The notes under the pieces: generated by a model
What the model was told of the DNA's origin: nothing
The model's database searches: none
The model's input: only the letters and a program-made list of their open reading frames with translations
Translations under genes and position numbers: made by a program
DNA from: Planctomycetota bacterium
Lineage (GTDB): Bacteria; Planctomycetota; Phycisphaerae; SM23-33
Direction of reading: 5' to 3'
Length of the DNA stretch: 26,292 nucleotides
NCBI GenBank assembly: GCA_003644335.1
Contig: QNCB01000002.1
Span: forward strand, 1 to 26,292
In this document: positions 9,901 to 17,444 of the stretch, in pieces
Layout: the number at the start of each line of letters is the position of its first letter
How positions within the stretch are numbered: the first letter of the stretch is position 1

Positions 9901-10041
9901 GTTGACGCTGTAGGTGGAGGACAGGTTCGTTGTGGTGTAGAATCTGATGCTTCTGGGAACGTGTTTACCGAGGCGTATGCTTCGATTCACCATTGTGGTT
10001 TTATCTGGGATCGAATGAGTAATCCGCAAATCCCTCAGTAA
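6988..10041 (+). CDS. Long tail fibre protein
   Basis: 1017 residues behind a near-perfect ribosome-binding site (AGGAGGAG, 6975-6982), the strongest in the structural operon. The N-terminal ~75 residues are charged (TESARSDLEDQMYLSDTDM) and would anchor the fibre to the baseplate. Beta-rich domains follow. A short DVAGDGTVTLEDVRAAL near residue 212 resembles an EF-hand or dockerin-type loop, but one ligand position is Ala. The motif ALGWDETVTGEWLFQNVQNF (~499-518) is the 'ALG...TVTGEW.F' signature that opens fibre shaft domains. From there to the C-terminus the DNA is clearly more A+T-rich than the first half, as expected if the receptor-binding part has been exchanged. No chaperone or peptidase domain is seen at the C-terminus (ends WDRMSNPQIPQ). 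Confidence 0.78.
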   Translation: MGTQRVNYRQGSDTGERDDANAISPIIDGERVNAATSNRPGENIRSRTESARSDLEDQMYLSDTDMRWIIRGGHIASPGPPSPDYMLSESVASVTEWYPASSGSGNPPWHTADPERGYFTVAPDAPDLGIVLEGILSTAADFPHVLTLFAENNLPPRTYEFTLTSRYQAAEGGDIIRLRWRYEDDTLTPFPSGYLSVYATGDPIHVINVDVAGDGTVTLEDVRAALEGDLDITNLVSIPILGTGDTGTVIDVADVAAPPAGEFIFDKEYQRELHLISNVALQAFFNINPPTAPYPFPNQLKDGDTLGIYYPYIKDPEAFFGPHADPTKVGGRRQATLTNNALAAVVETDSSQLFNSTYEPEKVAQGIPICKRIGDDLIFIDGTIVKGELDPLDPLYPPDGVRFGEHGYTLERIMLGASSIMVTLTEDWFGAVPLSSGSPASIQDVINAILKDLAGTGSPEGSELIGSQGNAGGGVSALITSLVAGSLWGQLIALQAGQNARAALGWDETVTGEWLFQNVQNFQQEQFFDFPPLVPVSPYLRGKAATATESYEVTLGTWSYYHSSQGDYYTVGLAPNVVPAGTWTVAPQSVPGTPGNAMFFGKTDDGWVFYLFEGVLAGDIISNFDVACTAKYELTKSGGLWYHNFKSDRYNFDTPNGGVLGGDCFIGGKLTVNGGTFGSPSYFNGSVDVSPVGGAHLTFGGRSFNGPIHGLEAKFESVSPTINRLEFHAGFGLVTGRGIRVVADKPYPDAVGQFMPSTALPVSFNESKFYYVWVDPDGEFWLDDIGPVWNSTYGAYLVDASQVIAPYSVYEYALVDIVWSVEGNTPGTIRFGTCPDLGGGRRYWQEVDTGTPMEHQVTERETVWINAGNTDFSNRDLKVAGGVGVRNPGVPLAVTKTAILKLHAEGRHTSSSPTDFINVVAQVVNLANVYQPPIPSLYRGAGYAAVHVNGYMEYGTEPSERVMSGILQDVVVDAVGGGQVRCGVESDASGNVFTEAYASIHHCGFIWDRMSNPQIPQ

Positions 10042-10045
10042 CTTA

Positions 10046-10537
10046 TTAGGTAATTGGTGCCTTAATATCCGAAGGCGACCCCGGGAAAATAATAGCAAAT
10101 CCGCTCGGACCTGCGTTTAGCCACGCGGTGATTGCAGCAACTAGTGTAGCTTTCGCGGAAGATTGTTCAGGTATAGGTGTGTTGATTCCTGATGTGAAGT
10201 TCGAAAGGGGTACGAAGATACTCGCGCTTAGCGCCGAAGTAAAGAACGCACTTACGGGTCCGGCGTTGAAAAATGCGAGTATTGCGGCACCGATGGCGTC
10301 GGATACTGCAGGTCCCGAAGCCAAAGCAAAGGCTCCTGCGATTCCTCCCCTCAGCGCGTTTTGTGCCGAGGGGAGGTCGCAAGTTGGTTGAGTGATGGGA
10401 ACGCCGTTGGAGACGCCCCCTTTTATGTAAGGGATGAACGCGTCCACGAACCCTTTAGCTTGTTGGTCAATGGACTCTTTCGGGGGGTTCTCCGCGGCTA
10501 TGAGTCCGTTGATAAACGCTGACTGGACGAGTGGCAT
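10046..10537 (-). CDS. Ala/Pro-rich hypothetical phage protein
   Basis: 163 residues on the minus strand, with the stop 4 nt from the convergent end of the tail fibre. The ATG follows directly on the TAG of the zinc-ribbon gene (TAGATG), so translation is probably coupled. The composition is rich in Ala, Gly, Ser, Pro and Phe, with alternating hydrophobic patches (GGIAGAFALASGPAVSDAIG, and ITAWLNAGPSGFAIIFPG near the end). The pattern 'A-A-x-x-x-AWLNAG...FP' resembles small phage structural proteins of unknown function, often found in virions, but I cannot name a family. An overlapping plus-strand frame (10128-10391) is the mirror of this low-complexity composition and is not favoured. Confidence 0.55.
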   Translation of the reverse strand: MPLVQSAFINGLIAAENPPKESIDQQAKGFVDAFIPYIKGGVSNGVPITQPTCDLPSAQNALRGGIAGAFALASGPAVSDAIGAAILAFFNAGPVSAFFTSALSASIFVPLSNFTSGINTPIPEQSSAKATLVAAITAWLNAGPSGFAIIFPGSPSDIKAPIT

Positions 10538-10753
10538 CTACTCTCGGATACTGTTGAGCGGGACAGCCTGTACCGGAACGAATTTACCGTTCTCCTTGTG
10601 GAGTGTCAGTTTGAACCCTTTAGGTCCGCGTTGACAGTTGTCGCAGATGTACCCCACCAGTTCTCCCTGGTGATGGATTTCTACCGCTTCCGGTCCTTGA
10701 ATTCCATCACAGCCTTCGAAGAGGCATGTTAGTTGTTTCATTTTAACGGTCAT
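10538..10753 (-). CDS. Small CxxC zinc-ribbon-like protein
   Basis: 71 residues. I chose the ATG at 10753 because it overlaps the TGA of the ribonucleotide reductase gene (ATGA) and has AGGAG seven bases upstream. A longer frame running back into the reductase (to 10840) has no such support. A Met five codons in is a second option. Cysteines at residues 10 and 15 (C-x4-C) and 37 and 40 (C-x2-C) make a plausible zinc-ribbon. The C-terminal part (FKLTLHKENGKFVPVQAVPL) looks like two strands. Coupling to the reductase suggests co-expression with nucleotide metabolism, but no function can be assigned. Confidence 0.55.
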   Translation of the reverse strand: MTVKMKQLTCLFEGCDGIQGPEAVEIHHQGELVGYICDNCQRGPKGFKLTLHKENGKFVPVQAVPLNSIRE

Positions 10754-13386
10754 GAGCAAGCTCCTGTGTTGTATGAACAGTTGGGACAATCGTAACAGGT
10801 TGCCCCTATTTTTCGCAACTGTGATCCGCAGTGTGGACAAGGTTCGGATGCGAGATCCAGGTCTTCGTCCATAGGAGGAGGCAACATTGAAGGGCGTTCG
10901 TTTGTTATGTTTTTGCCTTCATCTGTCAGAAATCTCCAACGAATCCATTTAAAGACGTATCCGATAATGGAGTTCGCAGATGGGATGTTAGGATTGTTGG
11001 TCCATCCTGAGGGCGCAAAGCGTGTACCTTCAAACCGAGAAACGAGTTCTTCCAGGGGAATTCCGTACTGAAGCGCAACAGAGACAAGAGTGGCGAAAGC
11101 ATCCAGTAGCCCATTAACAGTGGAGCCGTGTCCGGCCATACGTAGGAAAAGTTCCCCAATTTTTCCGTCGGGGTAAAAACCTACGGTGATGTATCCCTTA
11201 TGTGGTCCAATGTGGAATTTGTGCCCTTTCTGATCGTGCTCGTCAGGTAAGGACGTGCGTTCAGGGGCGGGGAAATCATCATCGTTTTTCTGTGTCAGTT
11301 CCCGCACGCGTAGGGGCTCGCTCATCTTACTACCTTCTCGGTAGATAGTGATGCACTTCACTCCTCTTTCCCAGGCTTTTAGGAAGGTGCGTTCAACGTC
11401 TTCAACGGTAGCTTCTCGCGGCATATTAAACGTCTTGGAAATCGCACCTGACAGGAAAGGCTGCACGGCTGCGCACATGTTGATGTGTGCGTCTACGGAT
11501 AGCCTCCTAGTCCCTATAGGTAGCGCGCAATCGAAAACCGAAAGGTGTTCATCTTTCAGGTTGGAATTTTCAAAGTGACCGTGTTCTCTCATGTACTCTA
11601 AAAGCTCTTCTTGATCTTCGGGGTCGTATTCGAGAGCCTGGAGCGCGGATTCGACATTGGGGTTCACGTATTCCATAATGTCGCCTCCGACCAGTGTTTT
11701 TGTTTTCCGAAGTCCGATGTCCGGTTCTACTCCTGTAGTAGCGCAGTCCATCATGAAAGAGATCGTACCGGTAGGGGCGAGTAACGTAACCTGGGCATTT
11801 CGAAATCCCTTGTTCTTTTTGAAGGCTGTTCCGATGGCTTCTCTCCACGCGCTGATAGCTTTACTGTGTAAACCTGCTACATCTTTTCGTAGCTTTACGG
11901 TAGCAGCTTGCTGCCGTCGGAGTACGTCTTCCATGGTGGTTTTGTTGTCCGAAAAACGTTCGAAGGGCTCCAGGTGTGTTGCGATCTCGGCGCTTGTTCC
12001 GTAGGCGTAGGCGGTCATGCAGCTTGTAATCGCGGCGGCTACGTCGCGTCCTTTCGGGCTGTCGTATCCGAGGCCCCAGGACATCAAGAGACCTCCCAAG
12101 TTAGCGTAGCCGAGACCCAGAGTTCTGTAGCTATGACTATTCTTCTGGATAGCTTTTGTGGGATAGCTTGCGAGATCAACGATGATATCTTGAGCAGTGA
12201 TGAAGAGGCGCACCACGTGTTTGAAGACTTTACTGTCAAACTGGTACTTTTCTTTCGAGAATCGGCACAAGTTGAGGCTGGCTAGGTTGCAAGCCGAGTT
12301 GTTAAGCCATACGAATTCCGAGCACGGGTTCGACGCAACGATCTCACCGTCGCCCGCGCACGTGTTGTAGGTGTTGATCGTGTCCCCGAATTGGAGACCC
12401 GGATCGCCACACTTATGCGAAGCTTCAGCTATGGCTCGAAATAGTTTTTGTACAGACAGGGTTTCGGCTACTCCCCCATCTGTCCTATTTAAGGTTTGCC
12501 ATTCTACGTCGTTTTCATAGCCGTGTAGTATATTCCGGACCTCTTCCATGAACGCATCTGACACGCGTACCGAGTTGTTCCCTGACTGGTGTTTCACAAT
12601 TCCGTAAGCACTCTCAGGATCGGCGAAGTCTGTAGACATTCCTGCGAGTGCCAGGATTTGTACGATGTCTTCTTGTTCAGCTTTGGAGGTGATGAATTTC
12701 CAGATGTCAGGATGGTCCACGTCGAGAATTACCATCCGGGCGGCACGGCGTGTACGTCCGCCGCTCAGGATCACATTAGCGAAGGCGTCGTAGCCGGACA
12801 TGAAGGATACAGGACCTGAAGCGTGACCTCCTCCACGAATGTGCTCATGCGAGCCCCGAAGAGGGGAAAGATTTACGCCCGAACCTGAACCATCTTTGAA
12901 GATCATTCCTTCCGTTTTGGTGAGGTTGAGAATTGATTCCATGCTGTCATCTACCGAATTGATGAAGCATGCAGAGCATTGGGGTTTTTCGACTCCTGGA
13001 ACGCCGAGGTTGAACCACACCGGGCTATTGAACGATCCGTATTGCCCGTAAAGCGCCAGTGAGAGCTCGTCTCCAAAAATCTTGCCGTTCTCTTCGTCAA
13101 AGTAGCCTTGCGCTACACCGCCTTCTACCAGGGCGTTGATTACGCGTTCCACCATTTGTCGCACACTGATTTCAGTATGTTCGGTTACTCGCGACTGTCG
13201 GAAGTACTTACTTGCTACAATCTTGCAAGCGTCATGGGACCAGGAAGACGGGAATTCCGCGTCCAAGCATTCGTAGAGTACTTCTCCCGTCTTGTTGTTT
13301 TTGATGATGATGTCGGTCTTTGACCACTCGACTTGTTGATGGGCGTCAACATTGTCTTGAGACAAGAGTCGCGTGAATTTGAGCAT
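10750..13386 (-). CDS. nrdJ: Class II (adenosylcobalamin-dependent) ribonucleotide reductase
   Basis: 878 residues, normal length for the family. It reduces ribonucleotides to deoxyribonucleotides using a thiyl radical generated from adenosylcobalamin. Visible signatures are QCSACF (Cys140 as one redox cysteine), the GSGSGVNLSPLRG loop (~166-178), SNPCSE (radical-bearing Cys355, Glu357), LNNSACNLASLNL (Cys366 as redox partner) and APTGTISFMMDCATTGVEPD in the C-terminal half of the barrel. A C-terminal tail follows with CPHCG and CYDCPNC pairs, which binds zinc or carries the reductant-facing cysteines. A late DUF-like beta domain precedes the tail, as in bacterial NrdJ. No small R2 subunit is present or needed. 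GGGAG lies ~8 nt before the ATG. The gene sits between a RuvC-like resolvase and a zinc-ribbon gene. Confidence 0.95.
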   Translation of the reverse strand: MLKFTRLLSQDNVDAHQQVEWSKTDIIIKNNKTGEVLYECLDAEFPSSWSHDACKIVASKYFRQSRVTEHTEISVRQMVERVINALVEGGVAQGYFDEENGKIFGDELSLALYGQYGSFNSPVWFNLGVPGVEKPQCSACFINSVDDSMESILNLTKTEGMIFKDGSGSGVNLSPLRGSHEHIRGGGHASGPVSFMSGYDAFANVILSGGRTRRAARMVILDVDHPDIWKFITSKAEQEDIVQILALAGMSTDFADPESAYGIVKHQSGNNSVRVSDAFMEEVRNILHGYENDVEWQTLNRTDGGVAETLSVQKLFRAIAEASHKCGDPGLQFGDTINTYNTCAGDGEIVASNPCSEFVWLNNSACNLASLNLCRFSKEKYQFDSKVFKHVVRLFITAQDIIVDLASYPTKAIQKNSHSYRTLGLGYANLGGLLMSWGLGYDSPKGRDVAAAITSCMTAYAYGTSAEIATHLEPFERFSDNKTTMEDVLRRQQAATVKLRKDVAGLHSKAISAWREAIGTAFKKNKGFRNAQVTLLAPTGTISFMMDCATTGVEPDIGLRKTKTLVGGDIMEYVNPNVESALQALEYDPEDQEELLEYMREHGHFENSNLKDEHLSVFDCALPIGTRRLSVDAHINMCAAVQPFLSGAISKTFNMPREATVEDVERTFLKAWERGVKCITIYREGSKMSEPLRVRELTQKNDDDFPAPERTSLPDEHDQKGHKFHIGPHKGYITVGFYPDGKIGELFLRMAGHGSTVNGLLDAFATLVSVALQYGIPLEELVSRFEGTRFAPSGWTNNPNIPSANSIIGYVFKWIRWRFLTDEGKNITNERPSMLPPPMDEDLDLASEPCPHCGSQLRKIGATCYDCPNCSYNTGACS

Positions 13387-13404
13387 TTCTCGAGCTCCCT
13401 TAGG

Positions 13405-13968
13405 CTAGATGTTGTCAGAAGATTTCGTAGAAATCCGGCGTTTTACTTTCGGATTTCTTATACCATGGATTACTTCCATCTGATACCGCTTCAGCAGAGA
13501 ATCCTCAGCAAGTGCGCGGGCTAGGTGCGCTAACCATATAGCGTCAGCCTCATCGTCGTTTAGGGTTATTTCCCACTCTCGCATCGCTGCTTCGATCATG
13601 CGTTCTTTGGACGCTCCTCCATTCCCTGTGGCGTATTTCTTTAGGCGGGTCGGTTCGACAAGTTGGATGTCGGGGCAGAAATCACTCGCGCATACTGCAA
13701 GTACTCCCCTTAGCTGCCCCAACGCATCTGCACGGTTAGTGGCAGCGTAAGCAGCGTCTTCAATACACACTTGTTTGATTGGCCCGTAGTGTGAAGTGAT
13801 GAATTCCAGGTGAGTTCTGAGCGCATCGCGGTACCACTTGAGGCGAGGTATCTCCCGATGCTTTCCAAAAATCGTGAGCGTGCGGCGTATTCCGGTTGCG
13901 AGAATTGCGAATCCCGTCTTGGTGAGTGACGGGTCTATACCAACATAGCTTGACTGTAAGGACCCCAT
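13405..13968 (-). CDS. RuvC-like Holliday junction resolvase
   Basis: 187 residues with the RNase H fold order of RuvC-type resolvases. YVGIDPSLTKTGFAIL (Asp12) is the first strand and catalytic Asp. CIEDAAY holds Glu70 in the second acidic motif. A glycine-rich KYATGNGGASKERMIEAAM matches the RuvC 'K-x-x-x-G-x-G-x-A-x-K' segment. DDEADAIWLAHLA (Asp138, Asp139, Asp142) is the final acidic motif. Such enzymes cleave four-way DNA junctions and in phages debranch replicating DNA before packaging. It is first in a minus-strand operon with the reductase (18 nt gap). The start is uncertain: AGGA lies only one nucleotide before the ATG, an unusually tight spacing. Confidence 0.82.
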   Translation of the reverse strand: MGSLQSSYVGIDPSLTKTGFAILATGIRRTLTIFGKHREIPRLKWYRDALRTHLEFITSHYGPIKQVCIEDAAYAATNRADALGQLRGVLAVCASDFCPDIQLVEPTRLKKYATGNGGASKERMIEAAMREWEITLNDDEADAIWLAHLARALAEDSLLKRYQMEVIHGIRNPKVKRRISTKSSDNI

Positions 13969-14012
13969 GTCCTACTATTTTTTACAGAAATTCTCAGCGA
14001 GGTCAATGCGTT

Positions 14013-14672
14013 ATGGCACAGCTTACAGTTGAGTTTATTCGAGACACTCTCTCGGACGGCTTTTATTTGGGCGTGGATGTCTTAAGTGGGGTAGATGTCG
14101 ATCCTGTGTGTATTGTCGTGCGTAAGGGTGCAGCTAGCACGCCTGAATACATTGCGCGTATCGCGACTTTAACGGACTTAGCGGGAATACCGGCGGCACC
14201 TGTTGTAGCAGGATACAACCAGTTCTACAGTCAAGAGTTCGACCTAGTTGTACCTGTGGCGGGTGACTACATCCAGTTGGTATCTCCTCCGGGCTTGTGG
14301 GATTACCTAGGGTATGTTCCGGGTACGTACCATGAGGTTGCGGCGTATGACCCGGTACATAAAGTGTGTGAGGTAGTTCCTGGTGATGAGTTTCCTGCGT
14401 ACGCTGGACGCTTGTCATTTGCGCTTTTTGATTCAGGGCTACTTCCCAAGGGGTCGTTCGTGAGCGCGGGTGCGGCTACCCTCGATGTGTACGGGGGCGC
14501 TTGGGATGATGAACTCTATTATCGGTTACAGACAATCCACACATCTATTGAACAGCTGCAGGACGCCATCAACAAGTTTGTATCGTTGCAAACAGAAGCC
14601 CAGTCACTCGTGGACAACACTGAGACGTACCTGGATGAGTACGAGGGTACGAGTACGGAGATCTACACGTGA
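14013..14672 (+). CDS. Hypothetical virion-type protein, first of a three-gene set
   Basis: 219 residues from the ATG at 14013, chosen because GAGGT lies 9 nt upstream and because the longer frame (from 13926) would run into the divergent resolvase gene. It is not recognised as a named family. It has a beta-rich N-terminal part with EYIARIATLTDLAGIP at 45-60, which resembles a motif at the same relative place in the next two genes, then a Tyr/Pro-rich middle. The C-terminal helix (~170-205, HTSIEQLQDAINKFVSLQTE) has heptad-like spacing and could oligomerise. The stop overlaps the GTG of the next gene (GTGA). It is probably a structural or appendage protein; this is inference. Confidence 0.58.
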   Translation: MAQLTVEFIRDTLSDGFYLGVDVLSGVDVDPVCIVVRKGAASTPEYIARIATLTDLAGIPAAPVVAGYNQFYSQEFDLVVPVAGDYIQLVSPPGLWDYLGYVPGTYHEVAAYDPVHKVCEVVPGDEFPAYAGRLSFALFDSGLLPKGSFVSAGAATLDVYGGAWDDELYYRLQTIHTSIEQLQDAINKFVSLQTEAQSLVDNTETYLDEYEGTSTEIYT

Positions 14673-15037
14673 GTGTACGCATAGACCTTAAACAAACGAA
14701 GACCGTCGAGGCGGGTCCTGTTTACCGAGTGCTCAACCAGGTGACGTATGCTGAGAATATCCCTTCTCAGATCTTTGTACACGATACTGAGACGGAAGAG
14801 TTCGTGCATGTTGCCACGGTGTGGGATCTTCAAACTTACCCGTTTACTCGAGACGAGGCCATCAGCGGACTCATCCCGTATTACTTAGCGGCACAATGCA
14901 CGAAGGATTATTCCGACATCCAGTCCGCATTGGACTTCACTGCTCACGTGTACAGCCGTGTAGAATGGCTTGTACGCGATTACGAGACGGCGAACGATGT
15001 CTTTGAGGGCGTGCTCACGCACTCCATCACGAGTTAG
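14669..15037 (+). CDS. Hypothetical protein, paralogue of the next gene's N-terminus
   Basis: 122 residues with a GTG start overlapping the preceding TGA, so translation is likely coupled. Residues ~12-115 align with the first ~120 residues of the following gene. Shared elements in order are V-YRV, IP/LP-x-Q-IFV, the FVHVATVWDL element (FLRVASPFDL in the partner), a 'TR/DR-x-x-A-I' helix, NDYSD-like KDYSDIQSA, and RVEWLV with a following acidic helix. This looks like a compact alpha/beta domain without an enzymatic motif. It is probably a minimal, coil-less version of the next protein, and the two may form one assembly. I do not recognise a named family. Confidence 0.6.
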   Translation: MSVRIDLKQTKTVEAGPVYRVLNQVTYAENIPSQIFVHDTETEEFVHVATVWDLQTYPFTRDEAISGLIPYYLAAQCTKDYSDIQSALDFTAHVYSRVEWLVRDYETANDVFEGVLTHSITS

Positions 15038-15039
15038 CC

Positions 15040-16080
15040 ATGGCCAACACAGAAATATCCCAGACACGTGAGCAGGTTCTTAACGCTGCGGGTGAGCAAG
15101 TTTACCGCGTAATTTCGGTAGTGGCTGCCAAGGGGGATTTGCCACACCAGAGTATTTTTGTGTTGTCCATTAATGATGCCTCCGATCCTACGTCGGATAC
15201 ATTCCTACGCGTAGCGTCACCTTTCGATCTCACGAACCTCTACACTGATAGGCCAACGGCGATTGCGAATAGTGCAACGATTTTCCTTTCTCCCTACGTG
15301 AATAATGACTATTCGGATCTTGAAGTGGCGATGCAAGCGACGCAAGAGATCGATGGGCGTGTAAACACGTTGGTAACAACTTGGCAGACGTATTTCGGAG
15401 AGTTCTACACTCCCACATCAGAAACGCTTACGTTTCCCAATTTCGATCCAAGTTACGTGCAAGAACTCAAGGCGGCATACGCAGCAGCTAAAGAGGCGAG
15501 AGAGACCGCTGAGTCGGATCTTGAAGACAAAACGACCACCCTTACAGATGCCGAGGACGCGCTTGCTGATGCGGTTGGAATGGTTGAGCTCTTCGCATAC
15601 CTGGTGCAGGTTTGTGACAAGCTCATGCCTGCAACTACGGGCTACTGGGCTATTTTGAATGCTGAGATTACGAGTTACGTTGGCGGAACTAATAGTCTGT
15701 TTAACGCTATGAAGACTGCGTACGAGGTGTGGTCTACTATTCCATGGGTGCCCTCGTCCCCTCCAGCCCCGACAGAAGATTATTTTGATATGTATAACGC
15801 GCTAAACGCGTGGTACGGCACCATCAAAAATGATTGGGAAACTGTCGGTGTTCCGCAGGTAGCAAATGTCACTGCTACTCTCACGGACGCCTGTAATAAC
15901 GCATCCTCGGAGTATACCAGCGCCCTCAACGACCAAACCAATGCCGCGTCGGATGTCGCTGATGCTCAGGAAGCAAAAGATAAGGCGACCGCCACACTGG
16001 CGGCCGCCCAAGAAGCGGAAGACGCAGCTCTCGCCGCGGTAGTGGCGGTGTGCCCGGACTTCGATCCTGCGTCCGTCTAG
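15040..16080 (+). CDS. Coiled-coil protein with paralogous N-terminal domain
   Basis: 346 residues. Residues 1-120 are homologous to the previous gene product. A long Ala/Glu-rich helix (~138-185) then leads into a compact Trp/Tyr-rich middle (~185-270, containing the Pro-rich PWVPSSPPAPTEDYF). A second long Ala-rich helix (~273-335) returns, giving the layout of an antiparallel coiled-coil hairpin with a head. The protein ends CPDFDPASV. The ATG is 2 nt after the previous stop with no good ribosome-binding site, so it probably relies on re-initiation. The stop codon overlaps the convergent stop of the minus-strand operon (16077-16080). Likely a fibrous virion or spike component, but a structural role is only inferred. 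Confidence 0.6.
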   Translation: MANTEISQTREQVLNAAGEQVYRVISVVAAKGDLPHQSIFVLSINDASDPTSDTFLRVASPFDLTNLYTDRPTAIANSATIFLSPYVNNDYSDLEVAMQATQEIDGRVNTLVTTWQTYFGEFYTPTSETLTFPNFDPSYVQELKAAYAAAKEARETAESDLEDKTTTLTDAEDALADAVGMVELFAYLVQVCDKLMPATTGYWAILNAEITSYVGGTNSLFNAMKTAYEVWSTIPWVPSSPPAPTEDYFDMYNALNAWYGTIKNDWETVGVPQVANVTATLTDACNNASSEYTSALNDQTNAASDVADAQEAKDKATATLAAAQEAEDAALAAVVAVCPDFDPASV

Positions 16081-17444
16081 TAGTAGGAATTCTTTTTACA
16101 GAGCTCGTGGGACTGACGTTCTTGGTAGATGAAGTTCTGGAAGTTCCTGTAGATGTCCTTGAGTGTACGTATGTGCAATTTCCAAGGAAGGAGTCCGCCT
16201 CCACGGTTGTAGTTTCTCCAGCGGTACGTTGCCGCTAACTCCCCGTCGTACGTAGATTCGATGTAAAGTAGCGTGTAGCTCGTGCGTTTCCAGCCGTTAT
16301 GGTAGATAGGGCTGTGGTTACGCTGAGCAAGTTCTAGTAGGACGGCTTTTTCATTTGTAGACATACGTCGATAAGGAGGTTCTATCAGAGTAGTCTTGTA
16401 CTTTTCCAGAAATCGTCGAGCAGCTTGGAAGCCCCCGATTTCTCGCATGTAGTTCAGCGGTGAGGTTTTGGGGTTGATTGCGAAGATCAACCGGTTGCGG
16501 TGGACTTTCAACGTGCCGTAGCATTTTCGCCTCTCCACTCGTTTGTCAAGTTCCCCACTGTTGGCAAGCAAGAACCGGAGTTCTGGTCCGGTGAAGGGTA
16601 CGTGTACTCTTTTGACGATGTTCTTTGCGATCTCTAAAGTGCTCTCATCATAGTATCCGTTACACCAGCGAGGAGCGCTTCTGTATTCACCCCAACAGGG
16701 CTCCTTCATCGAGCATTGAGAACACACACTTTTCTGGAATTGAGCGTAGCGACTGCGTTCGGATGCGCCTTTTTGCCTCTTTTCCAAATTCGCTCCTACG
16801 AGAGTGAAGTCGTGTTCTTTGATGTTTCGGTGCGCCTCGGGCACGCCTACGTTAGATGTCAGGGTAGACCCGATAGCCCGAAACCTACCTATTTGAGTTT
16901 TCCAGTACTGTGTGCGCTCCCAATAGTCTTCGATATCGAGGTCGGGAGCGGGAGTCTGAGCGAGTGCGCCCAAGCTCATGAGCGGACACGCCCCCCCACC
17001 TTCCACTTTTACCGGGCAACTCGTACACCCATCGATATACTTTTCTGGAAAGCTGCACCGATTTCGGATGTCAATGCCATACACGTATTCAGGGACGCCG
17101 TTAGTCATGAGCGTTACAGGGAGACGATCCGAGTCGTTCAGCGCACTACGGCACACGGGATCTGCTTCGTTAGTCGCGATCAAAAAACGCGATTCATGAT
17201 CGGATGGCCCGTACCTGTACTTTGCGCAGTGGTTTATGAAAGGGAGGATCATGAAGGTGTCACCGAGGTACTTTTGGGTTTGGGGGTCCTCTGCGATTTC
17301 TCGGTGAAGTTCCCTATCAGTCAAATCAATATTGGCGGGAGTTCGTGCAAACAGCAAACAGCACGGCACCCCCCGAGAGAGGTACCGGCTGTTGCTGAGG
17401 CACGCCGCCGTGAACACGTATTCCACGTCGGTTTTATTTATCAT
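16077..17444 (-). CDS. Unknown protein with two four-Cys clusters, RT-associated
   Basis: 455 residues, last gene of the reverse-transcriptase operon. Its ATG lies 11 nt inside the end of the RT gene, with GGAAAG upstream. There are two cysteine clusters. One is C130-x9-C140-x2-C143-x9-C153 (containing GCTSCPVK). The other is C231-x2-C234-x5-C240-x10-C251 (CSQCSMKEPCW). The C-x2-C-x5-C spacing is the same as in WhiB-type iron-sulphur proteins, though zinc is equally possible. The C-terminal ~200 residues are basic and aromatic (RRKCYGTLKVHRNRLIFAIN, YRWRNYNRGGG), compatible with nucleic-acid binding. No known domain was recognised. The tight coupling argues that it works with the RT, as an effector, RNA/DNA-binding partner or processing factor; which of these cannot be told. 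Confidence 0.6.
   Translation of the reverse strand: MINKTDVEYVFTAACLSNSRYLSRGVPCCLLFARTPANIDLTDRELHREIAEDPQTQKYLGDTFMILPFINHCAKYRYGPSDHESRFLIATNEADPVCRSALNDSDRLPVTLMTNGVPEYVYGIDIRNRCSFPEKYIDGCTSCPVKVEGGGACPLMSLGALAQTPAPDLDIEDYWERTQYWKTQIGRFRAIGSTLTSNVGVPEAHRNIKEHDFTLVGANLEKRQKGASERSRYAQFQKSVCSQCSMKEPCWGEYRSAPRWCNGYYDESTLEIAKNIVKRVHVPFTGPELRFLLANSGELDKRVERRKCYGTLKVHRNRLIFAINPKTSPLNYMREIGGFQAARRFLEKYKTTLIEPPYRRMSTNEKAVLLELAQRNHSPIYHNGWKRTSYTLLYIESTYDGELAATYRWRNYNRGGGLLPWKLHIRTLKDIYRNFQNFIYQERQSHELCKKNSYY

Noticed and set aside
10128..10391. Plus-strand 87-codon frame after the tail fibre, as a possible fibre chaperone.
   Set aside because: It lies fully inside the minus-strand Ala-rich gene, whose start is coupled to the upstream operon. 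The plus frame has no ribosome-binding site at a proper distance.
13926..14012. N-terminal extension of the first gene of the three-gene set (start at 13926).
   Set aside because: It would overlap the divergent resolvase start and encodes an unrelated basic stretch. The ATG at 14013 has GAGGT at a proper distance.
13969..14012. Minus-strand promoter for the resolvase operon (TTGACC with an A-rich -10-like run).
   Set aside because: The -10 match is poor and would leave only about ten bases before the start codon.
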